A DNA stretch of 15,618 nucleotides from NCBI GenBank assembly GCA_018968785.1, contig JAGWZN010000005.1, positions 1-15,618 on the forward strand, given 5' to 3'. Both the position numbers and the translations under genes were made by a program. The notes under the pieces are model-generated. The model saw nothing but the letters and a program-made list of their open reading frames with translations. It was not told the origin of the DNA and searched no databases. Position 1 is the stretch's first letter; each line of letters begins with the position of its first letter. Positions 5,788 through 12,188 of this stretch are shown here, in pieces. This DNA comes from Patescibacteria group bacterium. Its GTDB lineage: Bacteria; Patescibacteriota; UBA1384; CAILIB01.

Positions 5788-7488
5788 TTATTCGAAGTAC
5801 AGAGAGTGATTCTTGGTTCTCAGAAGCTTAATCTCTTCCGCCCGGTGTCGGATCAGCCGAACCAGAGCGTGTTGTTCGTACTGAGTGATCAGGTTGGCGA
5901 CGTACTCGCCGCCCAGCAGATGCGGGAGAATAACGTAGCTGGCGCCCAGATTGTAGTACTGGAGAGCGTCATCAATAAAATGGCTGGTGACAATAACCAG
6001 CGCCTCGCTGTTCAGTTTTTTCATCTCCTCGATAAGGTAGATCGTTTCTTCTTTGTGAGGAACTGTGGAGATGACCATTTTGGCGCGTTCGGCATGCAGC
6101 TGTTCCAAAATATCCTCATCCTGAATATCTCCGTATACCGCTTCCACTTCCTGTCGGCGTAACATTTTAATAATATCCGGGTTAAAATCAACCACGACCA
6201 CCTGATGCGGCAGCTCGCGCAGCTTGGTTAGGATGTGATACCCCATCCGGTGATAGCCGAAGATAATAATATGGTTGTCCAATCCGGCCTCCACATCCGG
6301 CGCCAGAAACCGGTGATGGTGTTCCAGCTTACGCAGATAGCCGCGCAGCATCCGGTACAGCCGTTCCCGCTGACTGATTAGGATAGTTGAGAAGAAAAGC
6401 GAAGCCACGGCGGTAAAGATCAGGGTGTTCGCGACATTGGAGTCGATCAGATGCTCGCCGAGGCCTTCGCCGACCAGAATCAAGGTGAATTCACTCAACT
6501 GACCTTGAGTGAGGGCAGCCAGAAAAGCCGTCCGGCTTTTATATCCTCGCTGAATCAAAACCGCGAAGGTAACAATTGGCCGAAAAATGAGCGTGAGCAA
6601 CAGCAGGGCGATACTGACGGTCAGCAGGCTGGCTGTCGGTAGCTGTAAACTGCTTCCCAAACTGATAAACAGCAGTATCACAAACAGATCGCGCAGCGAG
6701 CGCAGCCGGTTAATCGTATCCAGGCTGTACGATAGAGGCGCCAGACTGACGCCAGCCAGGAAAGCGCCGACCTCAATAGGGAAACCGTACTGGTACACCA
6801 GGAAAGTCACCAGGAAACACCACGCCAGGCTAGCCATAAACAGGAGCTCGGTGGAGTGGGCAATTCGACTGAACAGATGCGGCAGAAAGTAGCGCGAAAG
6901 TATCCACAGTACGCCAAACAGGGCGGCGGTTTTGAGGATAATAAGGCTGATAAACAGCATGGTTGAGCCGCTATCGCCGCTATCAATACCGCTTAGCAGT
7001 ACGGTGCCAAAGATGGCAATCAAGTCTTGAAACAGAAGGATGCCAATGGAGAGCCGGCCGTGCAGCGAGCTTAGGTCGCGCGATTCGCCAAGCAGCTTGA
7101 CCACGATCACCGAAGAAGAAAAGGCGAGGGCGAAACCGATAAAGATTGCCGTTTCCGGCGGCAAATATACGGCACGGGCCAAGGCGAAGCCGATGGCAAA
7201 GCTGACAAAAATCTGAAGAACGCTGGTGATAAAAGTATTCGACAGTTGATGGCGCACCTTGCCCCAGTCCAGCTCCAAACCGACAAGGAAGAGAAGCACC
7301 GCCACACCGACTGATCGGAGCGTAACTAACAGATCCTGGTTATGAATGAAGTGGGCGCCGATCGGTCCCAAAAGGATACCGGTGAGGATGTATCCGAGTA
7401 GCGGCGGCTGCCGAAACAGCCGGGCCAGTAAGGCGCAGATGGTGGCAATGGTGACGATTACGCCCAGTTCAAGGAAGATAGTGTTCAT
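5788..7488 (-). CDS. Kef-like monovalent cation/proton antiporter (CPA2) with RCK domain
   Basis: A 566-residue inner-membrane antiporter, probably K+/H+. Residues 1-375 form the Na+/H+ exchanger domain with about a dozen hydrophobic segments. These include LLGYILTGILLGP (30-42), LLFLVGLELD (65-74), SSSVIVVKLLGES (124-136) and the FQDL motif with Q154-D155, the Gln-Asp pair seen in KefB/KefC. Residues about 403-520 are a TrkA-N/RCK Rossmann domain. Its glycine loop is G411-Y-H-R-M-G416, with His at the usual second Gly, and D434 ends the second strand (VVVVD). No clear TrkA-C domain is visible. This gate domain suggests control by a nucleotide. A leaderless start is likely: TATACT ends 6 nt before the ATG. 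The gene diverges from the CAP gene and converges on the deacetylase gene. Ion selectivity is inferred from the QD motif only. Confidence 0.92.
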   Translation of the reverse strand: MNTIFLELGVIVTIATICALLARLFRQPPLLGYILTGILLGPIGAHFIHNQDLLVTLRSVGVAVLLFLVGLELDWGKVRHQLSNTFITSVLQIFVSFAIGFALARAVYLPPETAIFIGFALAFSSSVIVVKLLGESRDLSSLHGRLSIGILLFQDLIAIFGTVLLSGIDSGDSGSTMLFISLIILKTAALFGVLWILSRYFLPHLFSRIAHSTELLFMASLAWCFLVTFLVYQYGFPIEVGAFLAGVSLAPLSYSLDTINRLRSLRDLFVILLFISLGSSLQLPTASLLTVSIALLLLTLIFRPIVTFAVLIQRGYKSRTAFLAALTQGQLSEFTLILVGEGLGEHLIDSNVANTLIFTAVASLFFSTILISQRERLYRMLRGYLRKLEHHHRFLAPDVEAGLDNHIIIFGYHRMGYHILTKLRELPHQVVVVDFNPDIIKMLRRQEVEAVYGDIQDEDILEQLHAERAKMVISTVPHKEETIYLIEEMKKLNSEALVIVTSHFIDDALQYYNLGASYVILPHLLGGEYVANLITQYEQHALVRLIRHRAEEIKLLRTKNHSLYFE

Positions 7489-7494
7489 GAGATT

Positions 7495-7524
7495 AGTATA
7501 CCGGTTTCAAAGGGTGGAGGTCTA
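7495..7524 (-). promoter_or_regulatory. Promoter for the antiporter gene
   Basis: On the minus strand TAGACC (7524-7519), an 18-nt spacer, then TATACT (7500-7495), ending 6 nt before the ATG at 7488. Its -35 overlaps the -35 of the divergent CAP promoter through the shared palindrome TCTAGA (7521-7526). Confidence 0.55.
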
Positions 7525-7551
7525 GACAGATCAGTCAAAAAGCGGTACAAT
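7523..7551 (+). promoter_or_regulatory. Promoter for the CAP-domain gene
   Basis: TAGACA (7523-7528), a 17-nt spacer, TACAAT (7546-7551): each hexamer is 5/6 to sigma70-type consensus. Start near 7558 leaves a ~32-nt A-rich leader without a Shine-Dalgarno before the ATG at 7591. Confidence 0.75.
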
Positions 7552-7590
7552 ATTCTAATTTCCCAAAAACCGAAATACAAAAACAAATAG

Positions 7591-8133
7591 ATGAAAACCG
7601 CCTTACGTTCTCTGTATCATCACGTCGCGCCAACGGTCATGGCGATCGTTCTGGTCGGCTTTTTCAGTGGTACGCCGGCTTTGGCGACGGCTAATGCCGA
7701 TATGCTGCCACCGGTGAGTGTTATTGCCCAGCCGCGGTTTACTCCCGATGACTTTCTGGTTTTACTGAACGCGGTGCGGACAAGCGACGGTCGGCAGCCG
7801 TTGCGGCTAAATGACGAGCTGGACGCCGCCGCGACAGCCAAAGCGGAGGATATGGCGGCGAAGGGGTATTTCGATCACTTCCGGCCCGGCGACCATAAAT
7901 CGCCGTGGGCGTTCATTGAGGAGGCCGGTTATGACTACCGCGCCGCCGGCGAGAATCTGGCCAAGGGGTTTCGTACTCCGACTGGTATCACTACTGCCTG
8001 GGTCAACAGCCCGTCCCATTACGCTAATATGATTTCGCCAAAGTACACCGATGTCGGCTTTGCCTGCATTCAGACGATTGATCCGGATGGCCAGCCGGTA
8101 CTGCTGACGGTCGAGATGTTCGGCAGCCGCTAA
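7591..8133 (+). CDS. Secreted CAP-domain (SCP/PR1, YkwD-like) protein
   Basis: A 180-residue exported protein. A signal peptide or signal-anchor covers residues 1-32 (basic start, hydrophobic 15-30, ALA^TA). The rest is a single CAP domain: LNAVR (59-63), PLRLNDELDAAATAKAEDM (70-88), YFDHFRPG (93-100), AGENLAKGF (119-127), W137 and SPSHYANM (140-147). The CAP cavity residues H96, E121 and H143 are present. Family members of this YkwD type occur widely in bacteria, and the biochemical role is mostly unknown. There is no spacer or repeat for cell-wall attachment, so it may be released or held by the signal-anchor. It starts at the first ATG after a well-formed promoter, with 74 bp to the next gene. 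Confidence 0.92.
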   Translation: MKTALRSLYHHVAPTVMAIVLVGFFSGTPALATANADMLPPVSVIAQPRFTPDDFLVLLNAVRTSDGRQPLRLNDELDAAATAKAEDMAAKGYFDHFRPGDHKSPWAFIEEAGYDYRAAGENLAKGFRTPTGITTAWVNSPSHYANMISPKYTDVGFACIQTIDPDGQPVLLTVEMFGSR

Positions 8134-8194
8134 TCTATCGCTTTAACCCAGCTGATGGTAATCCGGCCAGCCTGCCGAACATCGCCTGAAGTGC

Positions 8195-8200
8195 TATACT
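8195..8200 (+). promoter_or_regulatory. -10 hexamer for the FtsB-like gene
   Basis: TATACT ends 7 nt before the ATG at 8208, predicting a leaderless mRNA. No Shine-Dalgarno and no good -35 are visible. Confidence 0.5.
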
Positions 8201-8207
8201 AAACAGG

Positions 8208-8651
8208 ATGAAGCAACGTCCATATTTGTTGTTAATGCGACGGTTTTGGTTATGGCTGCGCCAATCGGTCGCCTTTTTATGGTTGGTGGTGGTGGCCGGC
8301 TATCTGATGGTTCAGGCCGGGCAGGCGTTTTATCAGAACTACCAGTCCCAGCAAACGACTCAGTCATTACAGGCGGATTTAGCGCAGAAGGAGTTGGAAA
8401 AGGAACGGCTGCAGGCGCTTTTGGTGTACTATCAAACCGATTCGTATAAGGAGAAGGAGCTGCGCCAGGAGTTGCTATATAAGCGGCCGGATGAGAAAGT
8501 GTACGCTTTGCCGGAGTCCGGACTGTCGGTTGATCTCGCGAATGAGGTGGTATCGACCGGGGCGACTAAGCCCGCCCCGCCGAAGCCGGCGAACGAGCCG
8601 ATCTGGCGGCAATGGGTGAATTATTTGATGTATCCGCAGAAAAACGGTTGA
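8208..8651 (+). CDS. FtsB/DivIC-like septum formation initiator protein
   Basis: A 147-residue single-pass membrane protein with a short basic cytoplasmic start, transmembrane helix about 20-36 and an extracytoplasmic coiled coil (about 44-72, Gln/Leu/Glu-rich). The conserved-looking block YYQTDSYKEKELRQELLYKRPDEKVYALPE (74-103) follows. This order and the 'LLYKRP.E.VYALPE' ending match the septum formation initiator family, whose members bridge FtsL and FtsQ in the divisome. A Pro/Ala linker and a Trp-containing tail (WRQWVNYLMYP) follow. It is flanked by envelope genes (CAP protein, Tat substrate). It uses TGA as its stop, which shows TGA is not recoded here. Confidence 0.85.
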   Translation: MKQRPYLLLMRRFWLWLRQSVAFLWLVVVAGYLMVQAGQAFYQNYQSQQTTQSLQADLAQKELEKERLQALLVYYQTDSYKEKELRQELLYKRPDEKVYALPESGLSVDLANEVVSTGATKPAPPKPANEPIWRQWVNYLMYPQKNG

Positions 8652-8659
8652 GAAAGTAG

Positions 8660-8688
8660 TATAATGAGTACGCTAAACGTATTATAGT
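8660..8688 (+). promoter_or_regulatory. Two -10-like hexamers before the Tat-substrate gene
   Basis: TATAAT (8660-8665) and TATAGT (8683-8688) both precede the ATG at 8697. The second ends 8 nt before it, so a leaderless transcript is possible; the first would give a leader of about 25 nt. TACG (8669-8672) and CGTA (8678-8681) form a small inverted repeat between them. No clear -35 for either. Confidence 0.45.
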
Positions 8689-8696
8689 AAAGTACG

Positions 8697-9764
8697 ATGC
8701 CTGAACGATTATCACAACCAGAGCCGGGAACAGCAAAACCGGAAGACCAGAAGCTTTCGACAATGAGCCGAAGAAATTTTTTGAAATTGATAGGAGCTGC
8801 GGGCGCGGCCGGCTTGGCCGGTCAGTTACCGTCTCCTCCCGCGGAAGCGAAAGAGCGAACCCGTAAGGATCCGAATACGGGCGATATACGATTAGAAACG
8901 AACTATCCCAAGGAAGATTCGCAAAACCGTCAAGAACGACGGGAAAACCCGCCGGGGCATATCCGGCTTATCGTCGTGGCAATGGAAAAGGGGTTTTTGC
9001 GTGACAATTTAAACCTTGGAGCGAGCGGAGAGGACGATATACTCGCGCGAATTGAAGACACCATATCCGGCTTGATAGCCAATCAATTACACGGTCTCGG
9101 GTGGCGAGTGGACACAATTAGCGATACAGATTATAAGGCCATTCGTGACAACCCGGACATTGGCGAGATCATGCAACAGGATGGAGGCAGACCGACACAG
9201 CGCTCTACTGCCGAGATGATGATGCGGCTCAAGCGAGAATTGCGCGGTCGGCAGGATGGCGGTCTAACGCCGGAGGATAGCCAGGATATTGCAATGTACC
9301 CTTGGCCGGATAGCGCCGCCCAAAACCAGCCCATTAAAACTATCGTGCTTTTTGTGCATCCGACTGTGGTGAAAAAGGAGCTGCGCCAGGAAATTGGAGC
9401 AAACATCCCCGGGGTTGGTGACGGCCATTTGCAAAAAAGAACTGAGGAACTCCAGTTACAGCTTTCACTTGGGGTGATTACGGTGTACGATCCGGCGGCA
9501 CCGGCCGCTCCCGTACAAACGATGCATGTACAACCGATTGGTTGCATCGCCTCAGCGCGCTTGGCGGAGCAGCGGATTGATGTGCAGGGCGACGGTGACG
9601 GCTCGTTGGGACCACTCGGCCGCATCCTCAATGGCGGTGTCCACACAAGCCAGGAAAACAACACGAGCGATATTGACCGGCTTTACCAGTTAATTCAAGT
9701 GGCGGGTGGTTCGCTGTCTCGCGAGTTTGTCACGCAGTTTACTACCGCGCCCCAGCGGCGATAG
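8697..9764 (+). CDS. Tat-exported protein of unknown function
   Basis: A 355-residue protein whose family I do not recognise. Residues 24-30 are SRRNFLK, a textbook twin-arginine motif. An Ala/Gly-rich hydrophobic stretch (31-43) follows, then a likely cleavage site after PPAEA (47-51), so it should be exported folded. The mature part is charged and soluble. It opens with a polar linker, then a mixed alpha/beta region beginning HIRLIVVAMEKGFL; hydrophobic strands also appear at IKTIVLFVHPTVV and LGVITVYDP. The single Cys is in PIGCIA. No lipobox, metal or catalytic signature is evident. The ATG at 8697 is preferred because a TATAGT lies 8 nt before it; an in-frame ATG at 8763 directly before SRR is possible. 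A terminator follows. It implies a Tat translocase elsewhere in the genome. Confidence 0.75.
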   Translation: MPERLSQPEPGTAKPEDQKLSTMSRRNFLKLIGAAGAAGLAGQLPSPPAEAKERTRKDPNTGDIRLETNYPKEDSQNRQERRENPPGHIRLIVVAMEKGFLRDNLNLGASGEDDILARIEDTISGLIANQLHGLGWRVDTISDTDYKAIRDNPDIGEIMQQDGGRPTQRSTAEMMMRLKRELRGRQDGGLTPEDSQDIAMYPWPDSAAQNQPIKTIVLFVHPTVVKKELRQEIGANIPGVGDGHLQKRTEELQLQLSLGVITVYDPAAPAAPVQTMHVQPIGCIASARLAEQRIDVQGDGDGSLGPLGRILNGGVHTSQENNTSDIDRLYQLIQVAGGSLSREFVTQFTTAPQRR

Positions 9765-9773
9765 CGCCAATCA

Positions 9774-9801
9774 AAAAAGCCTCCGCGTACGGAGGCTTTT
9801 T
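9774..9801. terminator. Bidirectional rho-independent terminator
   Basis: A 12-bp perfect stem (9774-9785 with 9790-9801), loop CGTA, with five T on the plus strand and a matching A run on the other side. It separates the Tat-substrate gene from the convergent pilin gene and could serve both. Confidence 0.93.
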
Positions 9802-9817
9802 GGTGGGATTATAACAA

Positions 9818-10234
9818 CTAGCTGTTGACCGTCTTTAGGCCGCTGCCGATATTGAGCGCGAATCGGATAATAGTGTAGGCGGCGGCGATAATGATAATTC
9901 CGATAATCGAGTTGATGACGCCGGCCCGGGCGGTTTTGGTCTTCTCCGGATTACCGGCAGACATGATGTACTGGATACCGGAGTACACCAGATAGGCGAC
10001 CGCCAGGATCAGAGCGATCAGAAAGATGACGTTAATCACCACATCTCCCAGGCTGGCGACCGTGCCGTTTAAAGTGGTGCTGGTCGTGGAAAGGTTAAGG
10101 TTGCCGTTCGGCTGCAGGCCGTTTGAGTTATTCTCAAATGGCGACGAGGCGGCCAAAGCGCGTCCAGCCAGCAGCGATGAAACACCGCTCGTGACCGTTC
10201 CCGCGTAGGCATATAGTTTAGATGATATCTTCAT
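9818..10234 (-). CDS. VirB2-like two-helix pilin A
   Basis: A 138-residue member of the TrbC/VirB2-like (T4SS pilin) set. A long signal peptide (1-28, ending ALA) precedes a polar Asn/Ser/Thr stretch. Helix 1 (about 65-90, ending YSGIQYIM), basic turn SAGNPEKTKTARAG (92-105) and helix 2 (106-127, IIGIIIIAAAY) follow. VirB2-type pilins sit in the membrane with the basic turn inside and both ends outside, and polymerise into pili. It has the strongest expression signals in the window: a consensus-like promoter (10264-10292) and a Shine-Dalgarno GAGGGG spaced 6 nt from ATG 10234. It is close to pilin B in both protein and DNA (about 30 of 31 bp in the YSGIQYI region), suggesting a recent duplication. 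High expression would fit a major subunit. No assembly ATPase is in view. Confidence 0.88.
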   Translation of the reverse strand: MKISSKLYAYAGTVTSGVSSLLAGRALAASSPFENNSNGLQPNGNLNLSTTSTTLNGTVASLGDVVINVIFLIALILAVAYLVYSGIQYIMSAGNPEKTKTARAGVINSIIGIIIIAAAYTIIRFALNIGSGLKTVNS

Positions 10235-10263
10235 GATTCCCCTCTTATAAATTAATTACCTAT

Positions 10264-10292
10264 ATTGTAAAAACATGTATCTGAGTTGTCAA
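10264..10292 (-). promoter_or_regulatory. Strong consensus-like promoter for pilin A
   Basis: On the minus strand TTGACA (10292-10287, 6/6), a 17-nt spacer, TACAAT (10269-10264, 5/6). The predicted start near 10257 leaves a ~22-nt leader carrying AAGAGGGG. It is the best promoter in the window and sits between two pilin genes. Confidence 0.85.
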
Positions 10293-10321
10293 TGAAATAA
10301 CCGGCGGTAACATCAGGTAGA

Positions 10322-10684
10322 TCAGGAGGTAGCGCCAACCAGGCCGGCGCCGATATTAATGGCGAACCGGATTACGGCGTATGTGGCGGCGATAATAATG
10401 ATCCCGATTACCGCGTTAATAATGGCGGTTCGGGCGGTTTTGGTCTTCTCGGGGTTGCCGGCCGAGGTGATGTACTGGATACCGGAGTAAACCAGATATG
10501 AGACCGCCAGGATAGCGGCAATGATAAATAGGACATCCACCACGACATTGCCGATATTCAGTAGTGGCTTCGTGAGGTCTGTGTTCTTGGCAGCACCGGC
10601 AAAGTTAGCATCACCGCCCGGCTTGATGATACTGTTCGAATTCAGCGGTCCGGTAGCGGCAGCCAGTTTATAAACAAGACTCAT
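10322..10684 (-). CDS. VirB2-like two-helix pilin B
   Basis: A 120-residue paralogue of pilin A. Helix 1 is about 47-72 (ending YSGIQYI), the basic turn SAGNPEKTKTARTA is 74-87 and helix 2 is 88-110 (AVIGIIIIAATYAVIRFA). Unlike its siblings it has no hydrophobic signal peptide: the first 45 residues are polar (MSLVYKLAAATGPLN...). The start is well fixed, with AAGGAGGG directly upstream of ATG 10684 and an in-frame TAG a few codons before, so no longer form exists. It may therefore insert by its own helices. It has its own promoter in the 41-bp gap after pilin C, and 87 bp with a strong promoter separate it from pilin A. Family assignment is firm; role in a filament is inferred. Confidence 0.87.
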   Translation of the reverse strand: MSLVYKLAAATGPLNSNSIIKPGGDANFAGAAKNTDLTKPLLNIGNVVVDVLFIIAAILAVSYLVYSGIQYITSAGNPEKTKTARTAIINAVIGIIIIAATYAVIRFAINIGAGLVGATS

Positions 10685-10715
10685 AGCCCTCCTTATATGG
10701 AACTACTTCAGTAAT

Positions 10716-10745
10716 ATTATACCGCTCAGCCGGCACTGGACGCAA
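10716..10745 (-). promoter_or_regulatory. Promoter for pilin B
   Basis: TATAAT (10721-10716, minus strand, 6/6) with TTGCGT 18 nt upstream (10745-10740). It lies across the end of pilin C and gives a ~30-nt leader ending in AAGGAGGG. Pilin B can thus be made independently of the upstream operon. Confidence 0.65.
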
Positions 10746-11133
10746 CATGGGTGGAAAGGCTGGTAATGGTATCGATAATAAAGTAGCTGGCAACCAGGAT
10801 AATAATACCAAGCAGGGCGTACAGGATACCTTGCCGGGCGTTTTTTGTCTTATCGGACGAACCACCGGCCGTGATGTACTGGATGCCGGAGTAGATCAGG
10901 TAAATAATCGCCAGAATCCCCAACACCAATAGAATGGCGTTGATGATCCGGGTCCAGTAGAGGCTCAGGTAGTAGTTGAGTGCCGAGGTGTAGCCGCTGG
11001 GAAAACCGACTTGCGTAACCTGGCCGGAGGCGCTATTTACTGGCGGGATGATATTCGCACCGGCAGCCCGGGCCGGTAGCGGCGTCAGGAGAACCAACAG
11101 GTAGAAAGGTAGAAAAGAGAATAGCCGTTTCAT
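10726..11133 (-). CDS. VirB2-like two-helix pilin C
   Basis: A 135-residue paralogue with a clear signal peptide (1-23, PARA^AG) and an extracytoplasmic stretch rich in Ser/Gly/Tyr (24-60). Helix 1 is 62-87 (IIYLIYSGIQYI), the turn TAGGSSDKTKNARQG is 88-102 and helix 2 is 103-122. It is more divergent than A and B in the turn and second helix. It starts 8 bp after the stop of gene D, so it is in the same operon, yet no Shine-Dalgarno precedes ATG 11133 (the upstream bases are pyrimidine-rich). Translation may depend on coupling to gene D. Probably a minor subunit or accessory of the same assembly; that is an inference. Confidence 0.85.
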   Translation of the reverse strand: MKRLFSFLPFYLLVLLTPLPARAAGANIIPPVNSASGQVTQVGFPSGYTSALNYYLSLYWTRIINAILLVLGILAIIYLIYSGIQYITAGGSSDKTKNARQGILYALLGIIILVASYFIIDTITSLSTHVASSAG

Positions 11134-11141
11134 GATGAAGG

Positions 11142-11840
11142 TTATTTAGCGGCCGGCACGGAAAGATTCCCGCCACCCGGCGGAGTAGACGGATTACTGG
11201 TAACACCCAGAAGCTGGGTGTCGATGCCATAGACAATAATCCGGGCCAAAATCACAATCAGCAGCCCGGTATAGACCGAGATCAACCAGGTCTTGGCGGT
11301 CTGAACGTTCTTTTCATTCGCGAATCCGCTGATGTACAGCAAACCGGCATAGACCGTTAGAATAATCGCCAGCGCCACCGCCAGCCAGTTTGCGAGAATC
11401 AGCGCCTTCACCGCGAAGAAATAAACAATACCGATATTCCAAGCTTGCGGAGGACAGATACTACCGCCACTGCTGATCGAGGCGGGAATGAGCGGAAAGA
11501 TTTGCTTGTCCGGCGCGTCCGCCCCGGCAAACAGGTTTTTCACATTGCAGGAAAGAGTTTGGGTGGCGGCACCGCCGGTATTCTGAGCGTACTGGTTTGT
11601 GAGGGCGGCATTCGGATTGGGCGCCGAAGCGGCGCCCAAAACCCGGGCAGTGGGCAAGGTGATGGCGTCAGCGGTAGGAGATGTGGGAACAAATAAATGG
11701 TGGCTAAACATGAAACAGTATCCGATCGTCAGCACCAGCGGCGCGATAATATACAGAGTCAGCGAGAAATGACCCGGCCGGGGCAACGGTCGGTGAGAGG
11801 AGGAGCGGGGAATCGGTTTGCCGAGAAAAGATCGGGCCAT
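11142..11840 (-). CDS. Divergent VirB2-like protein D with extra N-terminal helix and exterior domain
   Basis: A 232-residue protein. The N-terminus is basic (residues 1-24, several Arg and Lys). It is followed by a membrane helix (26-46), an exterior segment of about 100 residues with C98 and C129, and then a VirB2-like pair: helix 148-170 (VYAGLLYISG), turn FANEKNVQTAKTW (173-185) and helix 186-206. The Gly/Tyr-Ile/Ser-Gly pattern before a Lys-containing turn matches pilins A-C, but identity is low, so homology is inferred from layout. The tail is Pro/Gly/Ser-rich. It may be a platform or anchoring partner rather than a pilin. It starts 18 bp after gene E, without a Shine-Dalgarno. Two exterior Cys could form a disulfide. 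Confidence 0.72.
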   Translation of the reverse strand: MARSFLGKPIPRSSSHRPLPRPGHFSLTLYIIAPLVLTIGYCFMFSHHLFVPTSPTADAITLPTARVLGAASAPNPNAALTNQYAQNTGGAATQTLSCNVKNLFAGADAPDKQIFPLIPASISSGGSICPPQAWNIGIVYFFAVKALILANWLAVALAIILTVYAGLLYISGFANEKNVQTAKTWLISVYTGLLIVILARIIVYGIDTQLLGVTSNPSTPPGGGNLSVPAAK

Positions 11841-11858
11841 ATAAAGAAGCGATAAAGG

Positions 11859-12176
11859 TTAAGCGCCAAGCAGTCGACGGATGATATTGCCCATACTGAC
11901 CGCCATCGCGATGACAAAAATGCCAATGCTCAGATACAGAATATTCTTCTTTACCTTCGTATAGGCATCGGACTTGCCGGCGGAGGTGATCAGCAGGTAG
12001 GCGCTGTACAGCAGGGCCAGGAAGGCGAGGGGATAGGCAAAGACCAGCAGGACATTGAGGATCCGGTTGGCGATATCGGCAATACTGTGAATAGGAAGGG
12101 TCGGCGGCAGCTGAGGCGCTCCGGGAGCGGCGGCGTAAGCGATACCGGAGAGAGAGGTAAGAACAAAGCGGAGCAT
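11859..12176 (-). CDS. Short VirB2-like two-helix protein E
   Basis: A 105-residue protein. A short signal peptide (1-15, AYA^AAPG) and a Pro-rich stretch (18-28) come first. Helix 1 is 38-63, the turn TSAGKSDAYTKVKKN is 64-78 and helix 2 is 79-99, ending in RRLLGA. The SAGxSDxxxKxKK turn lines up with SAGNPEKTKTAR of pilins A and B, so this is a smaller, divergent member of the same set. It is the first pilin-like gene after the solute-binding lipoprotein (12-bp gap) and must share its transcript. No Shine-Dalgarno precedes ATG 12176 (GC-rich pyrimidine/purine mix). In conjugation-type operons a small two-helix protein can be VirB2 or VirB3-like; the turn motif favours VirB2-like. Confidence 0.8.
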   Translation of the reverse strand: MLRFVLTSLSGIAYAAAPGAPQLPPTLPIHSIADIANRILNVLLVFAYPLAFLALLYSAYLLITSAGKSDAYTKVKKNILYLSIGIFVIAMAVSMGNIIRRLLGA

Positions 12177-12188
12177 GCCGGCGGGGTG

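Noticed and set aside
5788..7488. His in the glycine loop (GYHRMG) as evidence of a dead nucleotide site
   Set aside because: The acidic residue at the end of strand two (D434) and overall fold are kept; a single substitution in this loop does not show loss of binding.
9818..12176. Competence or type IV (PilA-like) pilins
   Set aside because: No prepilin peptidase site (Gly before Phe-Thr-Leu-like helix and Glu5). Two helices with a Lys-rich turn fit VirB2/TrbC instead.
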